Origin: Clostridiales bacterium
GTDB lineage: Bacteria; Bacillota; Clostridia; Christensenellales; UBA1242
NCBI GenBank assembly: GCA_918241715.1
Contig: CAKJYB010000006.1
Span: 1 to 30,996, forward strand
Direction of reading: 5' to 3'
DNA: 30,996 nt
Made by a program: the position numbers and the translations under genes. The notes beneath the pieces were generated by a model. The model saw nothing but the letters and a program-made list of their open reading frames with translations. It had not been told where the DNA came from and made no database searches. Below, piece after piece: positions 1 to 10,130 of the stretch (positions within the stretch are counted from its first letter, which is position 1; each line of letters begins with the position of its first letter).

Positions 1-1
1 A

Positions 2-3000
2 GAACTTGAAGAGACGAAGCGTGGATACACAGATGTAGAGATAGAGAACAAGAACCAACTTGAATTGAGAGAGATAGAAGGGTTCACGTACTCAACATTT
101 GATGGCGACATTATTCACGGAGACGGCAGCACAAGAATCAGGGTTTACTATACAAGAAAACAAGTTTCTCTTGATGTAAGCATGACAGAAGGTATTGCAA
201 GTGTAAGTCTTGTAAGTGAAACCTTTGGAAGCTACAAGATTGAAAGAACTTTGACCGAACAAGCAATTTTGAGTGTAAAATATGAAGTTGTTTTGACACT
301 TACTTACACGCTTGAAAACAACCTTGGATACACATTTGATGGTTGGACGGGAAATGTTGTTGAAACGGCTGGAGTTTATACACTTGATATTGGTGCAGAA
401 GACTTGGCAATTGTTGCAAAAGCAACAAACAACACATTCACAATCAGCTTTAAGGCAAACAACGGAACAGGAACAATGGAAGATATTGTTGCAACATACA
501 ATAGACAAGTTGATCTTCCAATGAACGTATTTGAAAGAACTGGTTATACTTACACCAACAAGTGGAACACGCTTGCAGATGGTTCTGGCGAAGAATATTT
601 GAACGAAGCATCATTTACGTATTTACTTACAGAAGATCTTGAACTCTTTGCACAATGGGAGCCAATTGTTTACAGCGTAGTTTACGATGCAAACCATGGA
701 ACTGGAACAATGGAAGGTCATGCTGAAGTTGCTTACGACGAAGTTGTAAATCTTCGTGCAAACGGATTTACACTTACCGGTTATACATGGAACGGCTGGC
801 AATATGAAGATGACACCGAAACAATGCAAACAATTGCAAAGACGGCTACAACATTTGTAAACTTGACAGCTGTTGCTGAAAGAGAAGTTGTTTTGTATGC
901 TGTTTGGGAAGAAAACTCATACAAAGTAATTTACAACTCAAATATCACATCAAAACACGCAGAAGAGACAGATTTGGTTGTTGAAGATGACGAATACTTA
1001 TACACACAAGAAGTAACAATCCTTGAACATGACGCACAAAAACTTGGATTCAGCTTTACGGGATACATCTTTGCAGGCTGGTCATTAAACAAGAATGCAG
1101 TTGAAGGCGATGTTGCACCTGGAGAAGTATTTACAAAATTGGCAACGGGAGTTGTTGGAGATAACGAAGTTGTCTACTATGCAATCTGGACGGCAAACAC
1201 ATACACTATCGAATTTAATTCAAATCGTGGTGTAGGCGATATGTCAGATGTTGTTGCAACTTATGACCAAGCAATAAATCTTCCAGAATGCACGTTTGAA
1301 AGAACAGGCTACACATTCCAAGGCTGGGCTCTTACAGCAGATGGATCAGTTGAATATCTTGACGAAGAAGAAGTGCTCAATCTTAGAAATGACGGCACAA
1401 CAATAACCTTGTATGCAGTTTGGGAAGCAATAACATATCAAATTACATACAAGCCAAATCAAGGAACATTTAATGGTGTTGTTCTTAATCACGACGGATA
1501 CCATATTGTTGAATTTACAATTGAAGACAGAATTTCTCTTATCACAGAAACAAATCTTAAGAAAACGGGCTATACTTTGGTTGGATATTCATTTGAAGGA
1601 ACACCAAGTGGAAACTGGGCAGAAATCTATGAAAATGGACTTATGTTTAGTGGGCTTGATGACACAAGACTTGAAGCTGGAGTTTACGGAAATGCTGTGC
1701 TTCAAGCAGAGTGGAGAATAAATCAATACACTCTCACAATACATTACGTATTTGAAAAAGACGGAGCAGAAGCATCTGCAGACGAAATCAGAGAAATCGA
1801 CTATAACGAAAGTTATAGCGTACTTTCTCCAGTGCTTGTAGGGTACACGGCAGACGTCCTTGTTGTTGAAGGAACAATGCCTGCACAAAACGTAACAGAA
1901 ATTGTTTCCTACACGGCAAACACATACACACTTACATTTGACAAGAATGATGGTGTTGGATCGTCAAGAGCAACACTCAGCACAAACAACAAGGTTGTAA
2001 CTTATGACGAAGCCTATGGCGAACTTGCAACAGGAACAAGACAAGGTTATACACTTGAAGGCTGGTATTTTGACACAGCGTTTGTAAATCAAGTATTGCC
2101 AACAGACATTGTAAAGATTACAGAAGCAACAACAATCTATGCAAAATGGAATGCAAGAAACGACACACCATACTTTGTTGACTACTACTTTGAAACTCTT
2201 GCTGGAGAGTTTGAAGTTGACGGAACAATGACGCAGAGTGGTGTTGGCGTAACCGACCAAATGGTAACAGAAGAAATGGTAAAAGCCTTGACTGATGGAA
2301 ATTATCCAACAAGACAAGGATATGCCTTTGCAAACATTGAACTTGACAATCTTGATGCAAGTGGAACTGCAAGAATGAACGTATACTACAGAAGACTTTA
2401 CTATGTTGTTTCACTTACAAAGCAACTTGGAATTGACAGCGTTGAAGCAGAGACAATTGAAACGCCAACAGCAGAACAAGGCGAAGACTTCTACATCTCT
2501 CATGTTGAAGATGCAGAAAATGAATATCTTGTAAGATTTGGTGCTTCTGTTGTGCTTAGAGCAACACTTGGAGACGTTGGTTATACTTACAACGGATTTA
2601 CTTCAAACGAAGTAGAAATTGTAAACACACTTGCACAATATAGCGCAACATTTACAATGCCAGCAGGAGACGTTTATGTTGTTGCAGAAACAACACCAAG
2701 AACATACACAATTGTATTTAATGGAAATGGTGGAGAAACGGCAGGACACGATACAACTTACACGCAAAGTGGATCTGTTTATACTCAACCAACAACTTTG
2801 GACGCAGGAGAATTCTCTTACGAAGGATACACATTTGAAGGTTGGGCAACAACAGAAGCAATTGCCGACAACCACATTGTTGAATATCTTGATCAAGCAG
2901 AATATGTTCTTGCTCCAGGAAATTATGCAGAAGAAGTAAACTTCTATGCTGTATGGCAACCAATAGCTTACAGCTTGAGTTTTGCTGGAGACTTTGGATC

Positions 3001-6000
3001 AATCCTTGAAAACGCAACAATATTTATCACACTTGAAGGAAACAGAACAAAAGTTGAATTTGCAGAGACAATTCAAGTTTACTATGACAGCGTTGTTGAA
3101 GTTTACCACACCTACACAGATCCAACAACAGAAGAGACAACCGAACTTGTAAGAAAGGGTTATGACTTTGTTGGATTTATCAAGAATGGAGATGCAAGTT
3201 ATGAAGACAGCCTTACATTTACATTCAAGGGAGAAACTCTTGTAGAATTTGTAACAACCCCAAGACAAGACACCAAGTTTAGAGTTGTTTATGAATTGCA
3301 AGATTTGGATGAAGAAGAAGTATATCATATTGTTGACGACGAAACAGAAATTGTTGAAGGCGAAACAGATATACTCATCACGTTCGACTATATTTCAGAA
3401 CTTGGCTATGGAAAGGAATTTGCTGGATTTGCATATTCAACACTTTCTGACCATGCAGAAGAAGACTCAATCTTCAATATCTATCATAATGACGACGAAG
3501 AATATGTCGTGGTTTATGTAAGATACGTAAGACTTCACTATGGAGTACAACTTACATCTTCAACCGGAATTACAGGATTCTATATTGAAGAACTTGACTC
3601 CGGAAGCGTAACACCACTTGGATTGGAATATCGTGTTGACTTTGAGACACCATTTGATCTTGTATATGTTCTTCACGAAGGATACACATTTGACGGAATT
3701 GAAGTTGTTGCAGTGCTTGCACAAGGCTCTGTTGCACTTGAAGATGGAGAGACAAGATGGACATTGACGACCGACACAGACGGATTCTATTATGAAGATC
3801 AAAAGATTGTTGGATTTGTTTATGACGAACAAGCAGGAATCTTCCATATCGAATCAATGCCAGCATTTGACCTTGAAATTACAACAATTTCACATCCAAA
3901 TGTTTATAATGTAAAATACTATAGAAACCTTGATGGTGAAGACACAGAAACATTTGACGAAGACATCACATACAACGAACCATACTCAATTTACTATCCA
4001 TCAACACTCAGTTGGGCAAAAGAAGGATACGAATTTGTTGGTTGGGCAACGACTGCAGAAATGGCAGCTCAAGGAATTGCATCATTTGTTTATGACGAAG
4101 AAAACCCACAAGATTTGACATTCGACAACTTCTTGTATATTGAAGATATAGAACTCTATGCTGTATGGACCCCAGGAGACAACGTATATCAAACATGGTA
4201 CTTCTTTGAAACAGCAGACGGACAATTTGTTGAAAACGTTGCATTCAGAGCAGACGGAGTTGCAAAGACAGACACAACCGTTGAAGCAGAACTTCTCAAC
4301 GAAAATGTTGAAAACTATGTATTTGACCAAGACAACCCAAGAAATATCACTTCTGGAATTGTATTGTCAGACGGCTCACTTGTTCTTGAAGTTTACTATG
4401 CAAGAAGATGGTATGAAGTAAAAGTTGTTTACGATAAAGGATTTAACGGCCTTTCAATCGCAGCAGAGTATGACGCTTGCGAAGAAACGACAGACGAAGA
4501 TGCAAACATGTATATCTCTTACAACGTGAAATTTGGTGTTGTTGTAACAATCACACCAGACGTAAGAGACGGATACGAATTTGCAAATTATATAGAGATT
4601 ACAAACATTGGACTTTCAGTTTCTGGTGGAACGTTTACAATGCCTGCAGAAAATGTGATTATCTCAGCAGCAACAAGACCACTTGAGTACACAATAACAT
4701 TTGACGGAAATGGTGGAACGGCAGTTGTTGGTGGAGAAGTTGTATCACAATACACACAAAACTTCACATTTGAATATATAACTCCATTTACTGCAAACAA
4801 GTTTGAAAAAGCCGGTTATAACTTCTTAGAATGGAAGATAACAATTGATGGAGTTGAAGGGGCTTACGAAGACGAATACAGATTTATGTATGACCATGTT
4901 GGAGACCTTGTTGCTTATGCACAATGGGAGCCAAGAAACGACACGCCATACACAATCAAATACTACACGCAAAAAGTTGACGGAACCTACGAATTTGCCG
5001 GAGATGTTGAACTTCAAGGTGTAACAGACGAAGAAATCACACAAGACATTGTTCTTGAAGGATTTGAAACAATCAATCTTGAACATGCCGGATATTCTTA
5101 CAGCAACATGGACGAAGGAATAACGATTGCCGGAGACGGCTCTGCAGTTGTAAAAGCATACTACAACCTTAACAAGTTTAATGTAAGATTTAGTGGCGTT
5201 GACGGAAACGGCGTTGATTCAGTTTCAATAACATACGAAGCTGTTGACGGAAATGTTGACAGAGATCTTGATGGAAATGAAACAATCGAAGTTGAATACA
5301 CATCAACACTCAGAATCAAGCTTGAAGCAAGACCTGGTTATGAATTCGACTATATAAGAGTTCATGGAGAAGAGTATTCAATACAATTCAGCTTTGACGG
5401 AATTGACGGAGATGGATACGCAACAATCATTATGCCAGCAGAAGACCTTGACATTGAAGTTGCAGTAAAATATCAACACTTTGAAATCAGATACTATAAA
5501 AACTTCAAGGGAGACACAGAGTCTTACACAGCACAAGAAGTAGAATACTTGCAAGAAAACATTGTTCTTGAAGGAGAATATGAAGAAGTAGGTTATACTC
5601 TTGACGGCTGGCTTAAAGATGGAGTCTTTGCTTACGAAGTTGGAGACACGATTGAAAGATTTGAATTTGTAGAACACCTTAAACTTTATGCAAAGTGGAC
5701 TGCAAACACATACACAATCAAATTCAACGGAACGCAGGGTGAAGGCGAAGCTGAAGACATCACAGCGACATACGACGAAATCACAGAAATTTCAGACGGA
5801 AGCGAATTTACAAGAACAGGTTATAACTTTGTTGGCTGGTCAATTGACGCAACAGGAAACATTGTTGTTGAAGTTGACGGAACGGCATCAATCCCAGAGA
5901 GAAAGGGTGTATACTTCGACTATAACGAAGACAAGTATTATGCTTTGAATCTTGCAACGGGTGCAGAAGAAGACACAGAAATAACATTGTTTGCCGTATG

Positions 6001-9000
6001 GGAACCAATCAAATATACAATTACATTTGCATACAACGAACAGGAAGGATCCTATCGTTTGGGAGCAGGAGAATTCACTTACGACCAAGAATATTCACTT
6101 AGAACATTCAACACAATTGGTTGGGAAAGAGCTGGTTATGAATTTGGTGGCTGGTATTATTATGACGACAACGAAGAGAGACAAGAATACAGCTGCGACG
6201 AAGAAGAATCCCCAGAAATCTTAAACATCACAGCACAAGAAAGAAACGTAAACTTCTATGTAATTTGGAATGCAGGTTATGCACAATTTACAATCAGAGT
6301 TCTTCTTGAAAGTTTGAATGGAAACTATGCAGAGACAAGTGGAAACTTCTTCGATCTTGACGGCGAATTTATCGCAAAGACAGAGTCCGTTGTAACAAGT
6401 GCTTCTGTATACACGCAATATATTGCAGGGACAGAGTATGACAATATTGAGGGATATCAATTCCTTGAAACATACGTTGATACACAAGAAATCAGTGGTG
6501 ATGGCTCAACAATTTTGAGAATAAGATTTGCAAGAAGATTCTATACACTTTCTGTAGAGAAAGTTCATGTTGCAAACGTTGCAATCGAAACACAATCATC
6601 ACAACACATTCCTGTAGAAAACGGAAAAGTATGGCAAGTTAAGTATGGAGACAAGGTAACGTTCACGCTTACAGCAAGCGCTGGATACCATGGAGCCTTT
6701 GTTGAAATCAAAGAAAACGAAAGCGTTTCTGGTGCAACAATTGTAGAAGAAATGAGTTTGTATATGAGTGGAATTGATGGAGATGGAAACATCATTGGTG
6801 GAAACATTTCCGTTGTTGCAGATGCAATACCAAACAATGACACACCATTTACAATCTATATCTACAAGCAAAAACTTGACGAAACATACGCAGAAACTCC
6901 AGACTATGAGACAACAGGCGAAGGAACAACAGACACAAATGTTGATGACGAACTTGTTGCAAGCTGGATTGAAGCGAGAACATCAACAGAAGGGTTTGAC
7001 TTTGAAGGATTTGAATTTGCTCTTGCAGAACCAGAACCAATCACAATCAATGGAGATGGCTCAACAATCGTATCTGTTTACTACACAAGAAACAGATATA
7101 CAATAATGTATATTGCAGACAACACAAGAGCAATCAGCATTACAAGCGACAACGGAAACTTCTTCTATGAAGAAGAACTCAGCTTGAGATTTACACTTCA
7201 AAAGGGATACAATTTTGAAGATATCATCTTTGCTTCTGCCGAAGACGAAACGGCACTTACAATTGAGCATACAATTGACACGAACGAAACAGCTGTTGGA
7301 ACAACAGAATACTTAGTGAAGTTTAAAGTTGCTGCAACAGACATGAACATCACAATCACATCAAGTCCAAGAAGCGACACAAGATACAAAGTTGTTTATA
7401 TGTTCCAGACATCTGCACTTGGAACAACATACGAACAACTTGACGAATATCCAGAGCAGACATTGATTGGAGAAACAGAACACGTTTTGACAAACGAAGA
7501 CATTGGATATGGAGACGTTGTTGTTGACGGATTTGAGATTGAAAGATCAACCCTTGACGAACAAGAAACAATGATTCTTGGAGATGGCTCAACAATCGTA
7601 TACATCTATTATGTAAGAACATTCAAACAAGTTCACTTGTCATTTGTTGACGAATATCACGGACTTATCAACACAGACGAAAGTCCTGTAAGATTTACAG
7701 CAGACGGCAAAGACGTAACACCTGTTTCAATGTGGACATGGAAAGTTGCATACGGACAGACAATCAGAATCTTCTTTGAGATTGAACAAGGATTCACGTT
7801 TACATCTTACGAAGTAAACGGAACGCCAGTTGAATCAAGAGAAACGCTTCTTGTTTACGAAATGGGTGGAGAAGACCTTGAGATTGTTGCAACAATCACG
7901 GCAAGAACAGATATTGCTTACACAATCGAACATTATGTTCAAGAATACAGAAACGGACAATACAGTTATTCTCTTGCAGTTCCACCTTATGTAGAACATG
8001 GAATTGCAAACACACACATCACAAGAGAAGAAGTGATAGAAAGATATGTTGACAACATCGAAGACTTGCCAAACTACTATCCAGAAGCCTTTGTTGGAGT
8101 AAACTTCAGCCACTTCAGAGCATTTATGAAGGGACAAGAAATTGAAACAACTGCAATAAGAGTTGCTGGTGATGGTTCAACAACAATCAGGATTTACTAT
8201 TCACTTAAACTCATCTCTGTTGACATCGAATATGACGAAACAAGAGTTCTCAGTGTTGGTGGACAAGGTGAATACGCATTTGGCACAGAAGTTGCAATTT
8301 CAGCAGAAATGAACAATGGATACAACTTCGTAAAATATGAAATTGTAAAAGATGGAAACACAACTGAAGTTGAGCAACAAAGCTTTACACTTGTTGTTGA
8401 TTCTGAAAATGACATCACAATAAGAGTGATTGCTGAGTGTGGCGAATCAGAATATGTTGTAAAATATTACTTCGAAGTTTTGGGACAAACTGATGACGAT
8501 TATGGCGACCCTGTTCTTGTTGAAACACATACGGGGCCAACAGAAGGAATTATTGACATCGACAACCTTATCTTGACAGGCGAAGACTTGCCATCAGGAT
8601 ATCAAGAAGGCTATCAACATGACAAGGACAGATGTTCTGACCCAGAAGGAAAGATTTACGGAAGTTCTGTAACGGTTGTTGAAATCTTCTACACACTTAA
8701 GAGCGTAACATTTGACATTTCTTACTTACAAGGCATTAAGAAAATTACAGTTGTTGCTGCTGACAATGATTCAAGCATTGGGTTCAACTACCTTGGTGCA
8801 AGTGATGAAAACAAGACAATGACGTATGTAGCAAAATATACAGCAAACATCACACTTTCTGTAGAGCTTGAAGTTGGATACGACTTCTATGGCTGGAGTG
8901 TAAACAATGAAGGAATTATCATTGATTCTGACGACACCGAAGGCTTCTTGTTCAAGATTAGGCCAAACAACTTCAGACTTCATGCAAATGCACAAAGAAA

Positions 9001-9361
9001 ATTGCTTGCAATAAGATATAATCCAAACAACGGAACAAACATCACAATTGACGATATTGTTGAGTTTGGTGATGAGGTTCAACTTAGAAAGAGTCCAAAA
9101 CCATACACAAATGGTAAAAAACCATTCCTTGGCTGGGCAATAGAACCTAATGGAGAACTTTACTATGCAGCAGGAGAAACAATAGAGATTGACTTTACAG
9201 AAAACCTTATGCTCTATGCTGTTTGGGGAGTTGAAGAACCTGTAACATGGTGGATTTATGCTGCAATTGCAGGTGGTGGTGTAGCATTTGTCGGACTCTT
9301 CATATTCTTCATACTTTGGAGAAGGAGAAGAAAGAAAGAGAAAGAAATGCACAACATTTAG
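2..9361 (+). CDS. Giant InlB/MucBP-repeat surface protein, C-terminal part (5' end outside window)
   Basis: The frame is open from the left edge, so the gene starts upstream; a TTG at 65 is internal and has no ribosome binding site. More than 3,100 residues are visible. Three module types recur. About 13 are InlB B-repeat-like (Listeria-Bacteroides repeat): Y-x-I-x-F-x-x-N-x-G-x-G, then GYxFxGW, ending LYAxW. About 10 are MucBP-like: Y-x-V-x-Y-Y-x-E, ending GDGSTxxxVYYxR. Each of these is followed by a third beta-type module ending TFTMPAxDVxVVA. Counts were made by eye. The C-terminus (about nt 9241-9358) is one hydrophobic helix followed by RRRRKKEKE, with no LPXTG motif, so the protein is probably membrane-anchored with its repeats outside the cell. 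A role as adhesin or matrix protein is inferred from the repeat families. A terminator follows directly. Confidence 0.9.
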   Translation, partial: ELEETKRGYTDVEIENKNQLELREIEGFTYSTFDGDIIHGDGSTRIRVYYTRKQVSLDVSMTEGIASVSLVSETFGSYKIERTLTEQAILSVKYEVVLTLTYTLENNLGYTFDGWTGNVVETAGVYTLDIGAEDLAIVAKATNNTFTISFKANNGTGTMEDIVATYNRQVDLPMNVFERTGYTYTNKWNTLADGSGEEYLNEASFTYLLTEDLELFAQWEPIVYSVVYDANHGTGTMEGHAEVAYDEVVNLRANGFTLTGYTWNGWQYEDDTETMQTIAKTATTFVNLTAVAEREVVLYAVWEENSYKVIYNSNITSKHAEETDLVVEDDEYLYTQEVTILEHDAQKLGFSFTGYIFAGWSLNKNAVEGDVAPGEVFTKLATGVVGDNEVVYYAIWTANTYTIEFNSNRGVGDMSDVVATYDQAINLPECTFERTGYTFQGWALTADGSVEYLDEEEVLNLRNDGTTITLYAVWEAITYQITYKPNQGTFNGVVLNHDGYHIVEFTIEDRISLITETNLKKTGYTLVGYSFEGTPSGNWAEIYENGLMFSGLDDTRLEAGVYGNAVLQAEWRINQYTLTIHYVFEKDGAEASADEIREIDYNESYSVLSPVLVGYTADVLVVEGTMPAQNVTEIVSYTANTYTLTFDKNDGVGSSRATLSTNNKVVTYDEAYGELATGTRQGYTLEGWYFDTAFVNQVLPTDIVKITEATTIYAKWNARNDTPYFVDYYFETLAGEFEVDGTMTQSGVGVTDQMVTEEMVKALTDGNYPTRQGYAFANIELDNLDASGTARMNVYYRRLYYVVSLTKQLGIDSVEAETIETPTAEQGEDFYISHVEDAENEYLVRFGASVVLRATLGDVGYTYNGFTSNEVEIVNTLAQYSATFTMPAGDVYVVAETTPRTYTIVFNGNGGETAGHDTTYTQSGSVYTQPTTLDAGEFSYEGYTFEGWATTEAIADNHIVEYLDQAEYVLAPGNYAEEVNFYAVWQPIAYSLSFAGDFGSILENATIFITLEGNRTKVEFAETIQVYYDSVVEVYHTYTDPTTEETTELVRKGYDFVGFIKNGDASYEDSLTFTFKGETLVEFVTTPRQDTKFRVVYELQDLDEEEVYHIVDDETEIVEGETDILITFDYISELGYGKEFAGFAYSTLSDHAEEDSIFNIYHNDDEEYVVVYVRYVRLHYGVQLTSSTGITGFYIEELDSGSVTPLGLEYRVDFETPFDLVYVLHEGYTFDGIEVVAVLAQGSVALEDGETRWTLTTDTDGFYYEDQKIVGFVYDEQAGIFHIESMPAFDLEITTISHPNVYNVKYYRNLDGEDTETFDEDITYNEPYSIYYPSTLSWAKEGYEFVGWATTAEMAAQGIASFVYDEENPQDLTFDNFLYIEDIELYAVWTPGDNVYQTWYFFETADGQFVENVAFRADGVAKTDTTVEAELLNENVENYVFDQDNPRNITSGIVLSDGSLVLEVYYARRWYEVKVVYDKGFNGLSIAAEYDACEETTDEDANMYISYNVKFGVVVTITPDVRDGYEFANYIEITNIGLSVSGGTFTMPAENVIISAATRPLEYTITFDGNGGTAVVGGEVVSQYTQNFTFEYITPFTANKFEKAGYNFLEWKITIDGVEGAYEDEYRFMYDHVGDLVAYAQWEPRNDTPYTIKYYTQKVDGTYEFAGDVELQGVTDEEITQDIVLEGFETINLEHAGYSYSNMDEGITIAGDGSAVVKAYYNLNKFNVRFSGVDGNGVDSVSITYEAVDGNVDRDLDGNETIEVEYTSTLRIKLEARPGYEFDYIRVHGEEYSIQFSFDGIDGDGYATIIMPAEDLDIEVAVKYQHFEIRYYKNFKGDTESYTAQEVEYLQENIVLEGEYEEVGYTLDGWLKDGVFAYEVGDTIERFEFVEHLKLYAKWTANTYTIKFNGTQGEGEAEDITATYDEITEISDGSEFTRTGYNFVGWSIDATGNIVVEVDGTASIPERKGVYFDYNEDKYYALNLATGAEEDTEITLFAVWEPIKYTITFAYNEQEGSYRLGAGEFTYDQEYSLRTFNTIGWERAGYEFGGWYYYDDNEERQEYSCDEEESPEILNITAQERNVNFYVIWNAGYAQFTIRVLLESLNGNYAETSGNFFDLDGEFIAKTESVVTSASVYTQYIAGTEYDNIEGYQFLETYVDTQEISGDGSTILRIRFARRFYTLSVEKVHVANVAIETQSSQHIPVENGKVWQVKYGDKVTFTLTASAGYHGAFVEIKENESVSGATIVEEMSLYMSGIDGDGNIIGGNISVVADAIPNNDTPFTIYIYKQKLDETYAETPDYETTGEGTTDTNVDDELVASWIEARTSTEGFDFEGFEFALAEPEPITINGDGSTIVSVYYTRNRYTIMYIADNTRAISITSDNGNFFYEEELSLRFTLQKGYNFEDIIFASAEDETALTIEHTIDTNETAVGTTEYLVKFKVAATDMNITITSSPRSDTRYKVVYMFQTSALGTTYEQLDEYPEQTLIGETEHVLTNEDIGYGDVVVDGFEIERSTLDEQETMILGDGSTIVYIYYVRTFKQVHLSFVDEYHGLINTDESPVRFTADGKDVTPVSMWTWKVAYGQTIRIFFEIEQGFTFTSYEVNGTPVESRETLLVYEMGGEDLEIVATITARTDIAYTIEHYVQEYRNGQYSYSLAVPPYVEHGIANTHITREEVIERYVDNIEDLPNYYPEAFVGVNFSHFRAFMKGQEIETTAIRVAGDGSTTIRIYYSLKLISVDIEYDETRVLSVGGQGEYAFGTEVAISAEMNNGYNFVKYEIVKDGNTTEVEQQSFTLVVDSENDITIRVIAECGESEYVVKYYFEVLGQTDDDYGDPVLVETHTGPTEGIIDIDNLILTGEDLPSGYQEGYQHDKDRCSDPEGKIYGSSVTVVEIFYTLKSVTFDISYLQGIKKITVVAADNDSSIGFNYLGASDENKTMTYVAKYTANITLSVELEVGYDFYGWSVNNEGIIIDSDDTEGFLFKIRPNNFRLHANAQRKLLAIRYNPNNGTNITIDDIVEFGDEVQLRKSPKPYTNGKKPFLGWAIEPNGELYYAAGETIEIDFTENLMLYAVWGVEEPVTWWIYAAIAGGGVAFVGLFIFFILWRRRRKKEKEMHNI

Positions 9362-9372
9362 TTTGCAAAAAT

Positions 9373-9406
9373 AAAAGGACAGAAAATTCTGTCCTTTTGT
9401 TTTTTA
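9373..9406 (+). terminator. Intrinsic terminator of the giant surface protein gene
   Basis: A 12-base inverted repeat (AAAAGGACAGAA / TTCTGTCCTTTT) lies 11 bases past the stop codon and is followed by GTTTTTT. Confidence 0.85.
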
Positions 9407-9409
9407 GAA

Positions 9410-9438
9410 TTGACAATATAAACAATGTATGATAAACT
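9410..9438 (+). promoter_or_regulatory. Possible promoter of tmk
   Basis: A consensus TTGACA (9410-9415) lies between the upstream terminator and tmk. With a 17-base spacer the -10 is only TAAACT (9433-9438). A better-looking TATGAT at 9428 is too close to the -35, so the -10 assignment is uncertain. Confidence 0.4.
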
Positions 9439-9462
9439 TTTTTGTGAAAACAGGAGAAAAAT

Positions 9463-10098
9463 ATGGCAGGATTCTTAATCACTTTTGAAGGTGGAGACGG
9501 GTGTGGAAAAAGCACACAAATCACAAAGTTCGTTGACTTTTTGAAAGATAGTGGAGTGGAATATCTTTGCACCAGAGAGCCGGGTGGAACAGAAGTGGGA
9601 GAGAAGATAAGAGAAATCTTGCTTCATTCAAAAGCAGACATGTCTCCAGAGACAGAACTTTTGCTCTTTTCGGCAAGTCGAAACAAACTTGTTGAAGACG
9701 TGATAAAGCCAGCACTTGAAGAAGGAAAAATCGTTGTCCTTGACAGATTTTATGATTCGACGTATGTTTATCAGGGGTACGCTGGCAAGTTGAAAGTCGA
9801 AGACATCAAAAATATAACAAAATTTGCCACAAATGGCCTTAAACCGGACCTTACTATAGTTTTAGACTTAAGTTATGACGACGCAATGAAAAGGAAATCC
9901 AAGGACGAAAAACTCAAAAATTTGGACAGAATAGAAAGCAAGGGAGAAGAATATCACAGACGTGTCAGAGATGGCTATTTAAAACTTGCAAAAGAAAACA
10001 AAAAACGCATCGTGGTTATTGATGCAACACAATCGGTTGAAGAAATTGCTCTTCAAATTAGAAATGTCTTTTTAAATAAACTAAGAAAGAAAAAATAA
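9463..10098 (+). CDS. tmk: Thymidylate kinase
   Basis: Cytoplasmic dTMP kinase, ATP + dTMP to ADP + dTDP, needed for dTTP synthesis. The 211 residues match the normal family length. Visible motifs are the P-loop GGDGCGKST (residues 10-18), TREPGG (38-43) at the nucleotide-binding site, and DRFYDSTYVYQGYAG (94-108), the DRY/F-type signature that binds dTMP and Mg. A basic LID segment follows at about 141-170. The ATG is chosen by AGGAGA six bases upstream. The gene stands alone between two terminators, without the holB or other replication genes that often accompany tmk in Firmicutes. Confidence 0.95.
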   Translation: MAGFLITFEGGDGCGKSTQITKFVDFLKDSGVEYLCTREPGGTEVGEKIREILLHSKADMSPETELLLFSASRNKLVEDVIKPALEEGKIVVLDRFYDSTYVYQGYAGKLKVEDIKNITKFATNGLKPDLTIVLDLSYDDAMKRKSKDEKLKNLDRIESKGEEYHRRVRDGYLKLAKENKKRIVVIDATQSVEEIALQIRNVFLNKLRKKK

Positions 10099-10130
10099 AA
10101 GGTGTGGAAATTTTCACGCCTTTTATTTTT
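10097..10130. terminator. Bidirectional terminator between tmk and the convergent hydrolase gene
   Basis: A hairpin of about 14 pairs with two G-T wobbles (AAAAGGTGTGGAAA / TTTTCACGCCTTTT) has T-rich tracts on both strands. It sits between two converging stop codons. Confidence 0.8.

Noticed and set aside
65..67. TTG start for the giant surface protein
   Set aside because: No ribosome binding site, and the same frame is open to the left edge with sequence that continues a repeat module.
8771..9352. 193-codon open frame on the minus strand
   Set aside because: Lies wholly inside the giant gene; Cys-rich translation is an antisense shadow of its codon bias, without start signals.
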